The position numbers and the translations under genes were made by a program. A stretch of DNA of 64,000 bases. Origin: Gonapodya sp. JEL0774 (taxonomy: Eukaryota > Monoblepharomycota > Monoblepharidomycetes > Monoblepharidales > Gonapodyaceae). The DNA lies in the NCBI GenBank assembly GCA_027604505.1, contig JADIIX010000009.1:213746-277745 (forward strand). The letters run 5' to 3'. Below are positions 12,414 through 23,126 of this stretch, one piece after another (position 1 is the stretch's first letter; each line of letters starts with the position of its first letter). The notes beneath the pieces are model-generated. The model saw only the letters and a list, made by a program, of their open reading frames with translations. It had not been told where the DNA came from and made no database searches.

Positions 12414-12620
12414 ATACTTCACGATACTGAAGATATGACAAAGAATATATACGTAGACATTTATTTGATATACAGACTTGACTTGGTGCGAAAACACGGT
12501 GCGTTTCCGTCTTTCAGGCGTTCGAAAGATGTGTTCTCCCATCCTCCGGTTTCCCTGCGGTTAGTTCAATGTATATCAAGCACGCCCCGGGCGAGCGTTA
12601 AGGCGAAACGCCTCTCTATC
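12414..12620 (-). repeat. Repeat family, module A, minus-strand copy
   Basis: The reverse complement of this segment aligns with 21358-21592. Both begin GATAGAGAGGCGTTTCGCC with TTAACG just after, then pass through GCACGCCCCGG, a TTCGAACGC-type stretch and CCAAGTC, and end at the shared TCTTCAGTATCGTGAAGTA. Similarity stops sharply at both ends (AGATAGAGAGG on one side, GTGAAGTA on the other), which marks true element boundaries. The copy is shorter than its partner (about 207 versus 235 bp) because of internal indels. No protein frame is preserved. Confidence 0.8.
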
Positions 12621-12931
12621 TCTAGAACCTTGCCTGTCGTTACTCGTTTCACAACCTCCAGTTGACTTACTCTTTTGACGCGGAAGCTGGTCTTGTGCCA
12701 TATGATAATGAAAGTGAGTGCGAACAATAATGTGTTATTTACTCTACCTTAACAAAATGAAATTGCTTTCATCTCTTCAGAGAATTATTAATTTACTGAG
12801 TTGTGATGTTCTAGGCATGAAAGCCGTGCAAGGAACAGGGTCTTCAGTCTTCGCAAGGCACCCATTCCTCACAACCACCAACTTCACTCGAGTTTGAGTT
12901 CAAGTCTTCATCCGAATATTCCATCACCATT
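12621..12931. other. Spacer between repeat module A and the kinase gene
   Basis: AT-rich around 12700-12800. It probably contains the kinase promoter; no specific site was seen. Confidence 0.35.
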
Positions 12932-13955
12932 ATGTCGTCTATCGCAGTTCATCTGCCTATCCCTCTTCCTATTCAGCCCCAGGTGGTGGATGAGCCCTTC
13001 CCGTCCGTCGAGGAGATTCTGTCCGGAGTCGTCCGTCAGTGGCACGATTTCACCTTCGATGAAGGCCGTCCGCTTTTGGGCCGAGGTGGCTGTTCAGAGG
13101 GAGTCTTTCGAGTGTCCATGAAGGGAATGGAGAAAAGCCATCAACCTTGGATCGACCTATACCACGCGATGGATCTTGGGATGGGGGACTTACCATACGC
13201 TTGCAAGATGGAAGTGGCTATTTCTTTTCTTCTCGGCAAGCACCCAAATATAATGAAAGCATACAAGGCGATGTTCCAAGGATCGCTTGTTGTTCTGGCC
13301 TCGCAGGTTGTGCCCAAGGCAATCACTTTACGACAGTTCATGAAGGAGGAAGTCAAAAGAATCCGCAAGGCCAAGCAAAAAAGTGACTTCCGTCCGTGTG
13401 AATACGAATTGCGCTTCTTCGCCATTTTCTTGCAACGTCTTGATATTCTTCGGTGGGTCATTTATTTGAAATCCAACATCGAACCGTGGTTCATCTGTTG
13501 AGTTCATCCTCCTTCTGTCCGATTGAAGGTATATTTATATGCATGGTATCGTACATGCAGATCTCAAGCCTGAAAACTTGTTGGTCTCGATTTATCCACA
13601 GTCGGGCCTCCCTATCCTCTCGCTCATTGATTTTGGACAAAGCGTGATTGCAATCGATTTCAAGATGAGACCCCGCGGATTTTCAAGACGATATGCGTCC
13701 CCAGAAGTGCTTTGCAAAAGTGACGATATGCTTGATGGTTCGGCCTCGGACAGCTACTCGGTTGGAGCAATCCTCCGCGAGTTTGGGGACGCAGTCCTTT
13801 CCGCACTTGACGGCGTGTCCAGCATTGATGTAACGGATAGCAGTGAGGATGACGATTTTCAAGACGCGTGGTCGAGATTCGGCAAGATTTCCGATGTTGT
13901 CAAAGGACTCACGTTTCGAGACCCGACTGCCCGACCAAAACCCGACTCGATATAG
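12932..13955 (+). CDS. Atypical protein kinase
   Basis: Two exons: 12932-13452 and 13529-13955, joined in phase 2/1 across GTGGGT...TTGAAG. The kinase lobes are recognisable. They include a glycine loop LGRGGCSEGVFRV, the ATP-anchoring Lys in YACKMEVAISFLL with the alpha-C Glu, a catalytic loop HGIVHADLKPENLL (HAD in place of HRD), the DFG in LIDFGQS, the activation-segment end YASPEV, and a C-lobe end FRDPTARPKPDSI. The Arg-to-Ala change next to the catalytic Asp is common in atypical fungal kinases and need not abolish activity. The frame stops at TAG 13953-13955, yet protein-like sequence continues in the same frame beyond it (see next feature). Copies of one repeat family flank the gene at 12414 and 15089, suggesting a mobile or expanding region. 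Confidence 0.75.
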
Positions 13956-14514
13956 AATTTCAGTACCGTGAAGCGTCTTCGCGATATCAAGTCTTTACGT
14001 TCTCTCAGATTGAGGGACAAGGACATTCGAGCCAGGGAGGGGCTGGACCCTCGACCTTAGCGAAGAGTTTTTCAGCACGGTCAGCTACTGGACCATGCTG
14101 GAAACTGGTACGATCAAAGAAGCCGTTCAAGCTCTTCCTGTCGATTATCTGTCGAACGAACCGAAATGCCGCATCCGGAACCTGGCGAAAGGTCTGCTCA
14201 AACTGATGTGGGGCACCAAGGAGGTCCTGCAAGGTACTTTCACTACTTTCGAGGAGATCTCGCGGCTTCGAGCAGGTGTTGTGGCGACAGCTCTTGACCT
14301 TCGGCCGGATTGTACGGAGCGGAGGATCGACGAGATGAGAGTGCGACGCATTCAACGTGCGTGGAAAAATGGAGAGCTCTACGACCCCTTAAAGGATTCG
14401 TTGTTTCAATGCATAATACGACAGATGAGGGAAAGGGATTTGAAGAACCAGCTCGACAAGTCGGAAATGGAAACGAATGATGCCGAGTGGGACGAGGCCA
14501 AGTCCGCCACCTGA
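13956..14514 (+). pseudogene. Probable interrupted 3' continuation of the kinase gene
   Basis: After the TAG at 13953 the same frame reads NFSTVKRLRDIKSLRSLRL, then RDKDIRAREGLD, before another TAG near 14060. From about 14050 a shifted frame reads TLDLSEEFFSTVSYW, then MLETGTIKEAVQALPVDYL, and stays open with charged, helical protein (MRVRRIQRAWKNGELYD) to a stop at 14514. This looks like one ancestral reading frame broken by a stop and a one-base shift. Alternatives are an unrecognised small intron (for example ending CCAG near 14036) that rescues the frame, or sequencing error. No domain was recognised in the tail. Confidence 0.5.
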
Positions 14515-15088
14515 AAATCTGGCGGAGGCACAAAGGCTGGTACAAAGGTGTGTGGCCGTGCGCCACCAAGGTTTTTTTTTATGTATGCCTAGTACGGAGA
14601 GACTGACATTGATCTTCCTCCGACCCATACAACAGGGATTGCCATCCCGACCAAGTTGATACTGCGATCGAATTCTCGTCTGCAGCCATTCTTTCCTTAT
14701 CCCCACCACTAGAACCCCAGTTTTCAAGTTCTTGCGCGCCATCAATCTTGGAATACAAACCGAGACACGCACTGAGGTTGCACGACGTGAAGCTGGTCTT
14801 TGAGGAAACCCACCCAGTGAACATGATCTCGACGAGCACGGTGATTGAAGACGATGTTCCATTCGAGAATAATCAAAAGCTCAGCGAAGAGTCTTGTGTG
14901 ATTCTAATGTGTGTACCGGCGGCTCAGCGTGTCACAACAAGTTTGCATATCCACTTTTGTTTCTGAAACCCCGAACAATTGGGCCTCAAGAATGAAGGAT
15001 GTTCATTATGTTGACGGCGAATCAGATAACCAGCAAGTCGTAGAATGCGCTCAGTCGGATCGACAAGAGAAGAGGACCGACACTTTCG
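14515..15088. other. Spacer between kinase remnant and repeat module B
   Basis: Short frames only. Nothing recognised. Weak similarity to the sequence after 22175 may mean the repeat extends further than module B, but it is below what I can align by eye. Confidence 0.35.
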
Positions 15089-15575
15089 AGGACAGGCCAC
15101 TCGAGAACAAGTGCCAAACCAGTGTACCAACGGGGACTTCATTGTCTGACGACGCGGTTGGAGAGTCATCACAACTCTTCTTCATCTGGTATTCACTGAA
15201 GATGAGGAGACCAACCCAATGTTGAGAAAAAAGGAGAACGGATTCCTCAAAAGGTGCCGCAATGCTTTCAGCTGCGGGATGGCCGGATGCATGCGGATGC
15301 GACCTGAAACAACAACGAAATCTGTACGCTCCGCGGTGCGTGTGAACGGAACAGAAAGTGTCATCACACGCGACCAGGCCAGGAATTCTTGGATCCAAAA
15401 GTTGTGTAGACGTGACAAGACGGAGTGCTCTGAGCAACTTTGCCATACGGTCAACGCCAAATCGAGGCCCACCAGCTCATGGAAGTCAAACTTTCCTGAG
15501 CAAATTGAAAATTTTCTGGTTTCGAGGCGACAAGGACCACAAGTAAAAGTCAACCGTTTCCGTTCCCTTTCAACG
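15089..15575 (-). repeat. Repeat family, module B, minus-strand copy
   Basis: The reverse complement matches about 21597-22175. Shared landmarks in order are TTGAAAGGGAACGGAAA, ACTTGTGGTCCTTG, CGCCTCGAAACCA, GGATCCAAGAATTCCTGG, AAAGCATTGCGGCACCTT, ACACCAGATGA and CCCGTTGGTAC near the far end. The two copies differ by many substitutions and indels. Both carry peptide echoes in different frames (FTCGPCRLET, then GLDLAL, then LKALRHL.RNP), so this is either a decayed coding element or non-coding DNA conserved at the nucleotide level. Confidence 0.8.
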
Positions 15576-15945
15576 TTCTGCTTATTCATAATATCACCAA
15601 GACGGTGGCTGAAATTGAACCAGATTTCTGCCTCCACATACTTTTTTAAATCATTCTTTCTTGGATCGTTTTGTGATTTGTTGTTATGGTTGACGGGCAG
15701 ATACCCATTAGTTTGCATCCACGACGCAGCCATATGTATAGTGGAGATAGAATTGTGTTATGTAAGCGTCTGAGTTCGGACGCTCCGCAAGATCTACAAA
15801 AGCAGCAGCTATCTTTTCGCAGTTGTGCGTGAGCAGGAGTGGTGTGCAACATGTGCAGAATGAGGTGGGAGAGACTAATGTACTGACAAAAATGCAATGG
15901 CTGTGGAAACATTGTCCCCATGTACTGAACTGCGGCGACTGGCTT
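15576..15945. other. Spacer downstream of the palmitoyltransferase gene
   Basis: About 370 bp between repeat module B and the 3' end of the DHHC gene. It presumably includes that gene's 3' UTR. Nothing else recognised. Confidence 0.35.
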
Positions 15946-17938
15946 TCAGTTTATTGGTGTCGGAAACAATGTCCCCTGCAAGTTCCACAATACACCCTTA
16001 TCATACACATTATCCAAATCGTCCCAATTCGTTACTCGAACAGTCTCCCACTCCCCATCCACGTCGTCAATGGCCTCGTCGTGCACCGAAGGCGTCGGTG
16101 GACTCTTTGGAACATCGGCCGAGTGCGCACCCGAGGGAGTTGACGGAGGTACTGCGACGGTGGGGACAGGCGTAGACACTCGAGGGGGACGCCGATGTCT
16201 GATTTTGGTGGGTGAAGGCGACCGAATCTGGCTTGGGTTGGTCTTGGAGGGTGCCGGGGGGGCTGCAGGGTCTCGTATCTTTGGGCGGGTAATGTCTACA
16301 TATCCTTGCTCCTTGATGAGATGATGGAGATCTTCCCATTTCGAGGTTTCATTCGCTGTTTTTGGCAAGAGGTTTCGTTGGTTTCGTTTGGTAGAAACAA
16401 TCGTTTGGACTTTTGCTTACTCGTGATTCCCATCAAGACAAGGTAGAACTGATACGTTCCAAAGACCGCCGCCAATATGAAAGCTAGTGCAATGAAAACA
16501 AGCAAAGCGACGAGGATAGACTCGTCACGCGACATGATCTAAAATCAGCAAGGAGGAATTGTCAGTGAGTCTCCACCAAAAACGAACAGAATGCGGAGAC
16601 GAGGGCAAAACAAACTTGCACTGGCAAGTACACCAACCATCCCTACGTCGTACCAGCCGACCTTTCTTGGGGCCCCGCCCGGTGCGTCTCGAACCCACAT
16701 CTCCCAAATCCTTCTTCTGAGGACCTCCCCGCGAAGAATTTCGAACACAACATACGATCCATACACTGTGATGAACGCAGTGCATACAAGGTATGCGAGG
16801 AAATAGCGGTGGTTGTTGTGGCCAACTAGGGATGCACACGAGGCCAGGTTATCGTGGATTCGTGTGGAGGCCGATCCGTACAAGGAGAGAAGGATTACCA
16901 CAATTGTTGATCCAAGCACAATGGTGGCTACAGTGCGGGTGTACATCCAGTTGCTTCGTCGACCTCGTTTCAGCAATCAAAAAAACTCACTCGTTTTTCG
17001 CGACGCAAGCTCTGCACAGAGAGCAATGCTTGGATCGTGCCGGTCTAAGATAAATACGTTCGAATCCGGTGTTTAATAGGCATGAACTTGAATTCGGCGA
17101 GAGAACTGCTGCGCAGTCCCACGCACTTCCACCTGCGCACATTGAGCAACTCTCCCTTGCTCGCACACGGGGCACGACATCACGACAGAAAAGTCTCAAG
17201 CAGGAGGACTCCACTCACTTTACAAAAAGGCACGTCGAGCACGTCCGAGGAGTGTACAAAACGTAGTCGAACTCAAACACCTCGAGGCATTTAGCCACGT
17301 TTTTTGAAGTAACCTTTCCCGGATCCGAGACCGACGCCAAATAAAAGGATGCATAAGCCGAGAAAATCGTGAGCGGGATGGTCACGTATGTTTGGATGGG
17401 ACCCAAGAGTGGTGTAGGCAACCGCGGGTACCCATAAACGAGGAAAACGAGCACTCCGGCAGACAAGATTGTGAAGTAGAATATCTGGATGAGTGGATGT
17501 GCCTCGGATGTGAGACAGTGGACGAGCCTGTACGCGGAGTTTGCCGCGCGAACACCGCACACCGAGCGGAGAGCATTGCTACCAACGATCCCGCATTTCC
17601 ATTTGCAAAGCCAACTCAGCGAGGTGGCCGATGCAACACTTGGTAAAAACAATGTAGTGCTCACAATCCCATCCTCCACATGCCCTGTGTCAGAAAGTCG
17701 TACACCCGAGCGACGAAGGTGTCCTTGAACTTTGGCGAGGGTCCGAACAGCATGACAAAGAGGAAAACACATAAAAGGACGATCTCCGAGGCGACGAAGA
17801 TCAGATGACCGTCCTGTTCGGTTGGAATGAATTCGATACGGGGGTATGGAATACGTGGTGTTTCGCAGTTCACACCATCGCGGCAAAGCGGGACGGACGC
17901 AAGCTCAGAAAGGAAGATGGCATTTGTAGCTTCATCAT
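15946..17938 (-). CDS. DHHC palmitoyltransferase, SWF1/ZDHHC4 type
   Basis: Membrane S-acyltransferase, probably of the endoplasmic reticulum, that palmitoylates cysteines near membrane spans (SNAREs are the yeast Swf1 substrates). Proposed start ATG 17938: exon 1 (17938-17876) joins in phase 0 to DGHLIFVASEIVLLCVFLF, membrane span 1. Later exons give a span near LIQIFYFTILSAGVLVFLVY, the family block FEFDYVLYTPRTCSTC, the cysteine-rich PARSKHCSLCRACVAKND, a 29-nt exon (16927-16899) with HHCAWINNC, then VGHNNHRYFLAYLVCTAF. After the last span the TTxE motif appears as GITTNETSKWEDL once the 3' intron is spliced. The tail to the stop is Pro/Ser-rich. All zinc-binding Cys/His and the DHHC cysteine are intact, so the enzyme should be active. 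The start is an inference; the domain is certain. Confidence 0.9.
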
Positions 17939-18248
17939 CGCATTGAACCAACCATACTGGCGACAGGTGGAAGGAGGACTTTGGCGGCACGATAACAATA
18001 TTATATGAATCAGTGGAGGTGGTGAAGCAAGTATGTGAGGAGGGCTCATGACTGATGCAACTCAACAACAATTACTCGGTGTTCGTGTATACGGAAGCGT
18101 TTACATGTCAAAATCTGATAAAATTAAAAACAGGATGAATTATAAAGGCGATGCTCTGCACCAGGCAAACCCGCCCCGTTCGACCAAACATCCCTCCGCT
18201 CGTCACCCCCGCACACCCCAACACCTTGCCCCCGCCGAACCATCAGTC
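17939..18248. other. Spacer between two minus-strand genes
   Basis: About 310 bp with no supported frame. It holds the presumed promoter of the DHHC gene and the 3' UTR of the DJ-1/PfpI gene. Confidence 0.4.
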
Positions 18249-20570
18249 TCACTCCCTCCGCACCCCACTCCTCACCGCCGCCACCCCCTCTCTCAACTCG
18301 CAAAACTCCACCACCTCCTTCCTCCTCCCCTCGCCAAACATCTCCCCAATCACATCAACCACCGCCCCCGCCACGCTCACCGCCGTCCCACACACCACCC
18401 ACTTGCCCGCCCTGGCCCACCCCGCCGCCTGCGCCATGGCCACCTCCTCCCTTGGCGCGCCGACCGCCACCGCGGCCTCGGACCCGCACACCACCACCGT
18501 GCCGGCCAGGTCCACCGCCGACTTCAACGTGGTGCGCAGCTCCTTGATGGCGTCGCTGACGTCTGCGGCGGAGGCCTTGGGGAGGAGGAATTCGGGGACG
18601 AAGAAAATGTCCCGGTCCGAGGGGAGGACTGGGATGCAGGACGAGGCAGGGTGTCCGCGGGGGATTTGCACGTCGCACTCGAGGATGATGTCGGCGGCGG
18701 TGCGGGCGAGAATGGGGCTTTGTGCTGGGGTGGGGAGGACGGTGGGAGGGTAGATGTGCACGAAGTGGAACGTGAGGTCGGAAACACCTGTGGAGGGTCA
18801 GGGCCGGGGAAGGGGGTGATGCAAGAGCGGTGATTTCGGGATGTCAAGGGGGTCGGTGGAACGTGTCAATTCTTTATCCGTTTCGACTCGTCCCCTTCAC
18901 CACACTGTAGGCCCCCCCCAACCACACCCCCACCCATCCCCCGACCCCAAAACTCACACGCCGGGGCCCCAAAGCACTCGACCCCCCTCCCCAGACTCAA
19001 CGCGTCCGTCCACCCCTCCACGACCACGACGTACACTGTCCGTTTCGAGGGGCGCTTCCTGCGCGCCTCGTCGATGACCGAGGGGAGGATGTACGGGGCC
19101 GCGAGACGGAGGAGGCTCGAGGAGAGGTAGGTGTACAGGCCTGGAGGGGTGGTATGGGTGCGGATTGCGGGGGAAATATGAAGACACCAGGAGCAGAGGA
19201 ATGGGGAGAACGCATGTGGTGGGGGTGGGCACGCTCTCGCACCATCCATCGCACCACCCGCACGCAACCCCAAGGTTTTTTTCCGCTCGGCCCACCCTCA
19301 TTCCCCACCATCGTACCCCGCCTCCCCGCCCGCCCCTACCCCCCCCGGCCAAACCCACCTGCGCCCCCCACGCCCTTTCCAAACTCGTCCTCGTTCCACC
19401 CCGCGGGCTTCCACCCAGCCCCGCCGACCAATCCCGCTGTATCCCTCTCGACGCTCTTGCCCCACAAGGACCTGACCAGCTCGAAGGCCATGTCGACCGC
19501 GGAGGACACGCCGGCGGACGTGACCAGACCCGAGTCGGACACGAAGCGGGCGCGGGAGACCCAGTTGGTGCGCGGGTGGGAGGGGGCAAGGTGGGGGAAG
19601 GAGGCGGTGCTGAGGTGGGGTGAAGGGTGGTGGTGGTTGTGGGATTGGAGTGTGGCGGGTGTCACAAGTGAAAGGTCCATTCGCGTTCCCCACCATCTCA
19701 CCACACACCCCGCACGCAGGTGTCACATGTGAACGGTCCATTCGCGTTCCCCACCATCCCACCACACACCCCGCACGCAGGTGTCACATGTGAACGGTCC
19801 ATTCGCGTTCCCCACCATCCCACCACACACCCCGCACGCGGGTGTCACATGTGAGCGGTCCATTCGCGTTCCCCACAATCCGACCACACCACCCTGCACC
19901 CCACCCCACCCGCTCACCTCGTCGTGGCACTCCTATGCTCCAAAAGACCCGCGTTGGCAAGTATGCCGGCGCCGGAGGAGACCGAGGTGACGAACTTTGG
20001 CAGTGAGCGGCGGCGGGTGGGTGGGTGGGTGGAGAAGGGGGTGGTGAGTTTGTGAGTGGAGAGCCCGTCGGGCGTGCGGCACGCGAAGTAACGTTTCTCG
20101 GTACCCCGTCGGGACGTGCGTGCGTGTGTGGTGCAGTCACCGTTTGTCCGGAATGTGTGGGCGCGCGCACCGACAATCCCCTTTCCTTTCCTTTCCCCTT
20201 CCCCGTGTTCCGCGCTGCCCACACCACCACCACCACCACCACCTGCCCCCGACCCCGACCACCACCGCCCGACCGCGACCGCCCCAACGGATGCTACCCA
20301 CCTTGGCCCCCGGGGCGACCCTTTTGAGAAACTCCATCATGGCCGGGTTGGACGACTCGATGAGGGAGGAGAAGCCGCCACTTAGGTGGGGTGCGGGTGC
20401 GGGTGGGGGTGGGGCGCGGTGTGGAGTGAGTGAGGTGGTGGTGAGTTGCGAGACCACAGAACCATCTGCGCGCCGCGCGCCTGCGCCCCAACTCACGGCA
20501 CCACCAACACATCCACCCTAACGACCTCGTCCCACGTGCAATCAGGCACCACTGCGATTCCCTGAGCGGA
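18249..20570 (-). CDS. Tandem DJ-1/PfpI (GATase1-like) two-domain protein, 5' end unresolved
   Basis: Splicing in phase links a series of exons. Domain 1 reads LAAQHKRLARSAQGIAVVP, then DEVVRVDVLVVPG, PAMMEFLKRVAPGAK, FVTSVSSGAGILANAGLLE, RFVSDSGLVTSAGVSSAVD and ERDTAGLVGGAGW. This is the PfpI/GlxA pattern, except that the nucleophile elbow (normally V-C-T/S-G-A) is V-S-S-G-A. A linker (GLYTYLSSSLLRLAAPYILP) leads into a more divergent second copy: RTVYVVVVEGWTDALSLG, DLTFHFVHIYPP, DRDIFFVPEFLL, GTVVVCGSEAAVAVGA and KWVVCGTAVSVAGAVVDVIG, to the stop. Junction phases at 19917/19609, near 19350/19140 and 18945/18790 all agree, so I read it as one protein. The first exon(s), expected to carry the domain 1 N-terminus, lie somewhere in 20,600-21,200 and were not identified. 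Substrate unknown. Confidence 0.78.
19658..19895. repeat. 61-bp minisatellite, about four copies, inside an intron
   Basis: The unit starting TGTCACATGTGAACGGTCC and ending CACACCCCGCACGCAGG recurs with its TGTCAC at 19660, 19721, 19782 and 19843, an exact 61-bp period. Copies differ by a few bases and the last decays after about 19895. The array fills most of the 308-nt intron (19610-19917) of the DJ-1/PfpI gene. Each unit carries the palindrome CACATGTG or a near version of it. Confidence 0.95.
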
Positions 20571-21357
20571 CCTGGCCAGCCGCTTGTGCTGGGCGGCCAG
20601 GGAGATGCGGGCGGTGGGGGGGGCGGGGAGGGTGGAGGTGGAATGGGAATGGGAAGTGCGATGGGCGATGTGGGAGGCGCGGTGGAGGATGGAGAGGGGG
20701 GCGAGGAGGGATCTTGAAGGGGTTGGGGGGGTTGGGTGTGAGAGTGAAAGGGGGAATGGGTACAAGGGAAGTGAATTGGCAATGCGGGGACAGACGTACT
20801 CTGTTTCCCATCCGTCGCTGGAGATGTGGAGGTGGGGGGTTGGGGGAGGGAAGAAGGGAGCGGTGGAGCGATGGAGCAGGGGGGGTGTGATGGTGGGGAG
20901 GATGGAGGAGAGGAGGGAGGGGTCAGCAAGGCGTCACCCTTCATGCATGCGCATCCGGGCAAGGCAACCAAGTGGGAAAAACAGGGAATAGAATACGGAC
21001 TAGAGCACTCCGACGATTTCGAGAGTGGGATTGCCTGTGCCTGTGGTGTCTGAGTCGACAGGGATGGGGATGGGTGTGTGGTTGGACTTGGAGTTGGACC
21101 CAAGATTGGAGGTGGAGTTGGAACGGGAAGTGGAGCGGGAACTGGAACTGGGGTTGGAGATGGGAACGGGGGGGCGGGTCACCATCGATGCGATGCCACT
21201 GGGCGGGTGGAGGGGTGGAGGACTCGGTTTCCTTGAAATGGAAAGAGTGCGGTGGACAGCGAACAACCCCGTTCACGTCATCCAAAGGCTTTTCAGATCA
21301 CACCGATTGCTTGGTTTACTCTTTGAACTCGGCCACAGTGGAATATTTAATTAGTTA
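20571..21357. other. Low-complexity G-rich stretch upstream of the DJ-1/PfpI exons
   Basis: Strongly G-rich on the plus strand (runs such as GGGTTGGGGGGGTTGGG near 20720) and enriched in GGAACTGGAACTGGGGTT-type repeats near 21110-21160. It probably includes the missing first exon(s) of the DJ-1/PfpI gene: a minus-strand frame near 21030 reads NPTLEIVGVL, which would suit such an exon. No firm model. Confidence 0.35.
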
Positions 21358-22175
21358 AGATAGAGAGGCGTTTCGCCTTAACGCGCTCCCCGCCGCGCCG
21401 GGGCGTGCTTGCCGATATATATTACATGTCACGGAAAAGACCGAGGGACAACTCAACTTTTCGAACGCTTGAAAACGACGGAAAACGCACTGTTGCTTTT
21501 GTCGTACCAAGTCTGGTCTGTATATCATATCAATGAATGTCTGAATGTCTTTGTATGTATTCTTACGTCATATCTTCAGTATCGTGAAGTACACGGCATT
21601 GAAAGGGAACGGAAAACGGTGCGTTTTACTTGTGGTCCTTGCCGCCTCGAAACCACAAGTTTTGCAAGCTGCTCGCTCGACAAATTCGGGTTTCCATGAG
21701 CTGGGGGGCCTCGATTTGGCGCTCAGCGGATGGATCGCAAAAAAGTTGCTCAGAGCGCTCGCTCCATCTTGTCATGTCTGCAAAAACCCTTTTGGGATCC
21801 AAGAATTCCTGGCCCGGTGCGCGGTCGCGTGTCGCGTGCGATGACAGTTTCTGTTCCCGTTCAAACGTCCCCCGACCGAGGGGGAAAAGTTTCGTTGTTT
21901 GTTGTTTTCAGGCCGCCGCATCCCGCATGCGGCATCCGGCCATATTACCGTTGCTGAAAGCATTGCGGCACCTTGTGCGGAATCCCTCGTGCTTCTTTTT
22001 CAACAAATTGGGTTGGTCTCCTCGTTGGTCTTCTCTGAACACCAGATGAGGAAGAGGTGTGGTGACTCTGGGTGACTCTCTCCGTCAACCGCATCCGTCA
22101 GAGAATGAAAGTTCCCGTTGGTACGGTACACTTGTTTGGTACTTGCTCCAAGGTTGAGCCAACACGTTCCGCAAG
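21358..22175 (+). repeat. Repeat family, modules A and B adjacent (longest copy)
   Basis: Module A (21358-21592) and module B (about 21597-22175) sit side by side here on the plus strand, whereas the other copies of A (12414-12620) and B (15089-15575) are separate and on the minus strand. The left end is GATAGAGAGGCGTTTCGCC, containing the short inverted repeat GGCG-TTT-CGCC. No terminal inverted repeats, target duplication or transposase domain could be recognised. Frames inside give 140 residues or less and are out of register with the module B partner. Confidence 0.8.
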
Positions 22176-23126
22176 GCACGTTTCGTTGAAAAATCCTCAT
22201 GTCGACAATGTTGTGTTGCGATTTATGTCGAGGATCAGCGGAGAAAGCGTTGTTGGGAGTCATACAAAAGAGTGAGGACAAAGTGTACACTGATAACAAC
22301 GCCCGACGGAATAAGGCGTCTGCCGGCCTCATTCAATATACTCACACACACAAACTAAAACGCTTCCCCCTCGTTCGCCTCGCTCACTTTGGGTGCACAT
22401 GGTCTTTTCGAGTCCCCTGTCGAAACTCTTTCTTTTCTTCTTTTCTCGTCTTTGAACGACTGTAGTACCGAAATATCCTAATAGATGGGTTTGATCTCAC
22501 ACGTTTGCTCCCCCCTTTTTTTTCGCGACTTGTTGTGAGGGTGCACAAAGTGTGTCAGAGGGAGGTGCAAGGGCAGGAGGGATGGTGCGGGGATAATTTT
22601 GCGGGCCAGCACACCACATTGCAGTTTCAGAGCAAAGATTTGAAGGGACAGGAGGGGTACCGGGAGACACAGAGAAGCAGGAAAAGCAAATAAGGGTAAT
22701 TTCAGTGTTGATATTGGGAGGGCGAGCGGGTGAGTTGTGAGATGAGATTTGGAGAGGGGGAGCAGGATGAGGGAGGAGAGAGAGGAGGGAGTTGGGAGAG
22801 GAGGGGCAATGCGGGTGCAAAGAGCACAGGGGAAGGAGGGAGCGATTGAGGGGAGGAACAGCAGAGAGTGGGAGGACGGGGGATGCAGGGGACGGGAGAA
22901 AGGGGAGCGGGGTGTGTTGTGGGTGTGTGGTGGGGTGCGCAGTGGGGCAGGACTCGGTCAAGGGTGGACGCTCGCTCTCTCTCTCTCTCTCACGCACGCA
23001 CGATCCACCCTTCTCCCTCCCTCCCTCTCTCTCTCTTTCTCCCTCTCTCTCTCTCTCCCTCTCCCTCACCCTCTCTCTCGCGCCCTCCCTCATCCTCACC
23101 CACGCCAGACCGTCGCATCTTTGGCC
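22176..23126. other. Purine block then pyrimidine tract upstream of the low-complexity gene
   Basis: Bases 22735-22900 are almost all purine on the plus strand (GGAGGAGAGAGAGGAGGGAG). Bases 22971-23098 then switch to a CT microsatellite (CTCTCTCTCT with CCCTC interruptions). CT-rich tracts just before start codons are common in fungal promoters. The long open frame technically extends through this block from a TTG at 22749, but nothing here looks protein-coding. Confidence 0.55.

Noticed and set aside
21630-22049. Protein-coding ORF in repeat module B
   Set aside because: The homologous copy at 15089-15575 carries similar peptides in different frames with indels, so the frame is not maintained.
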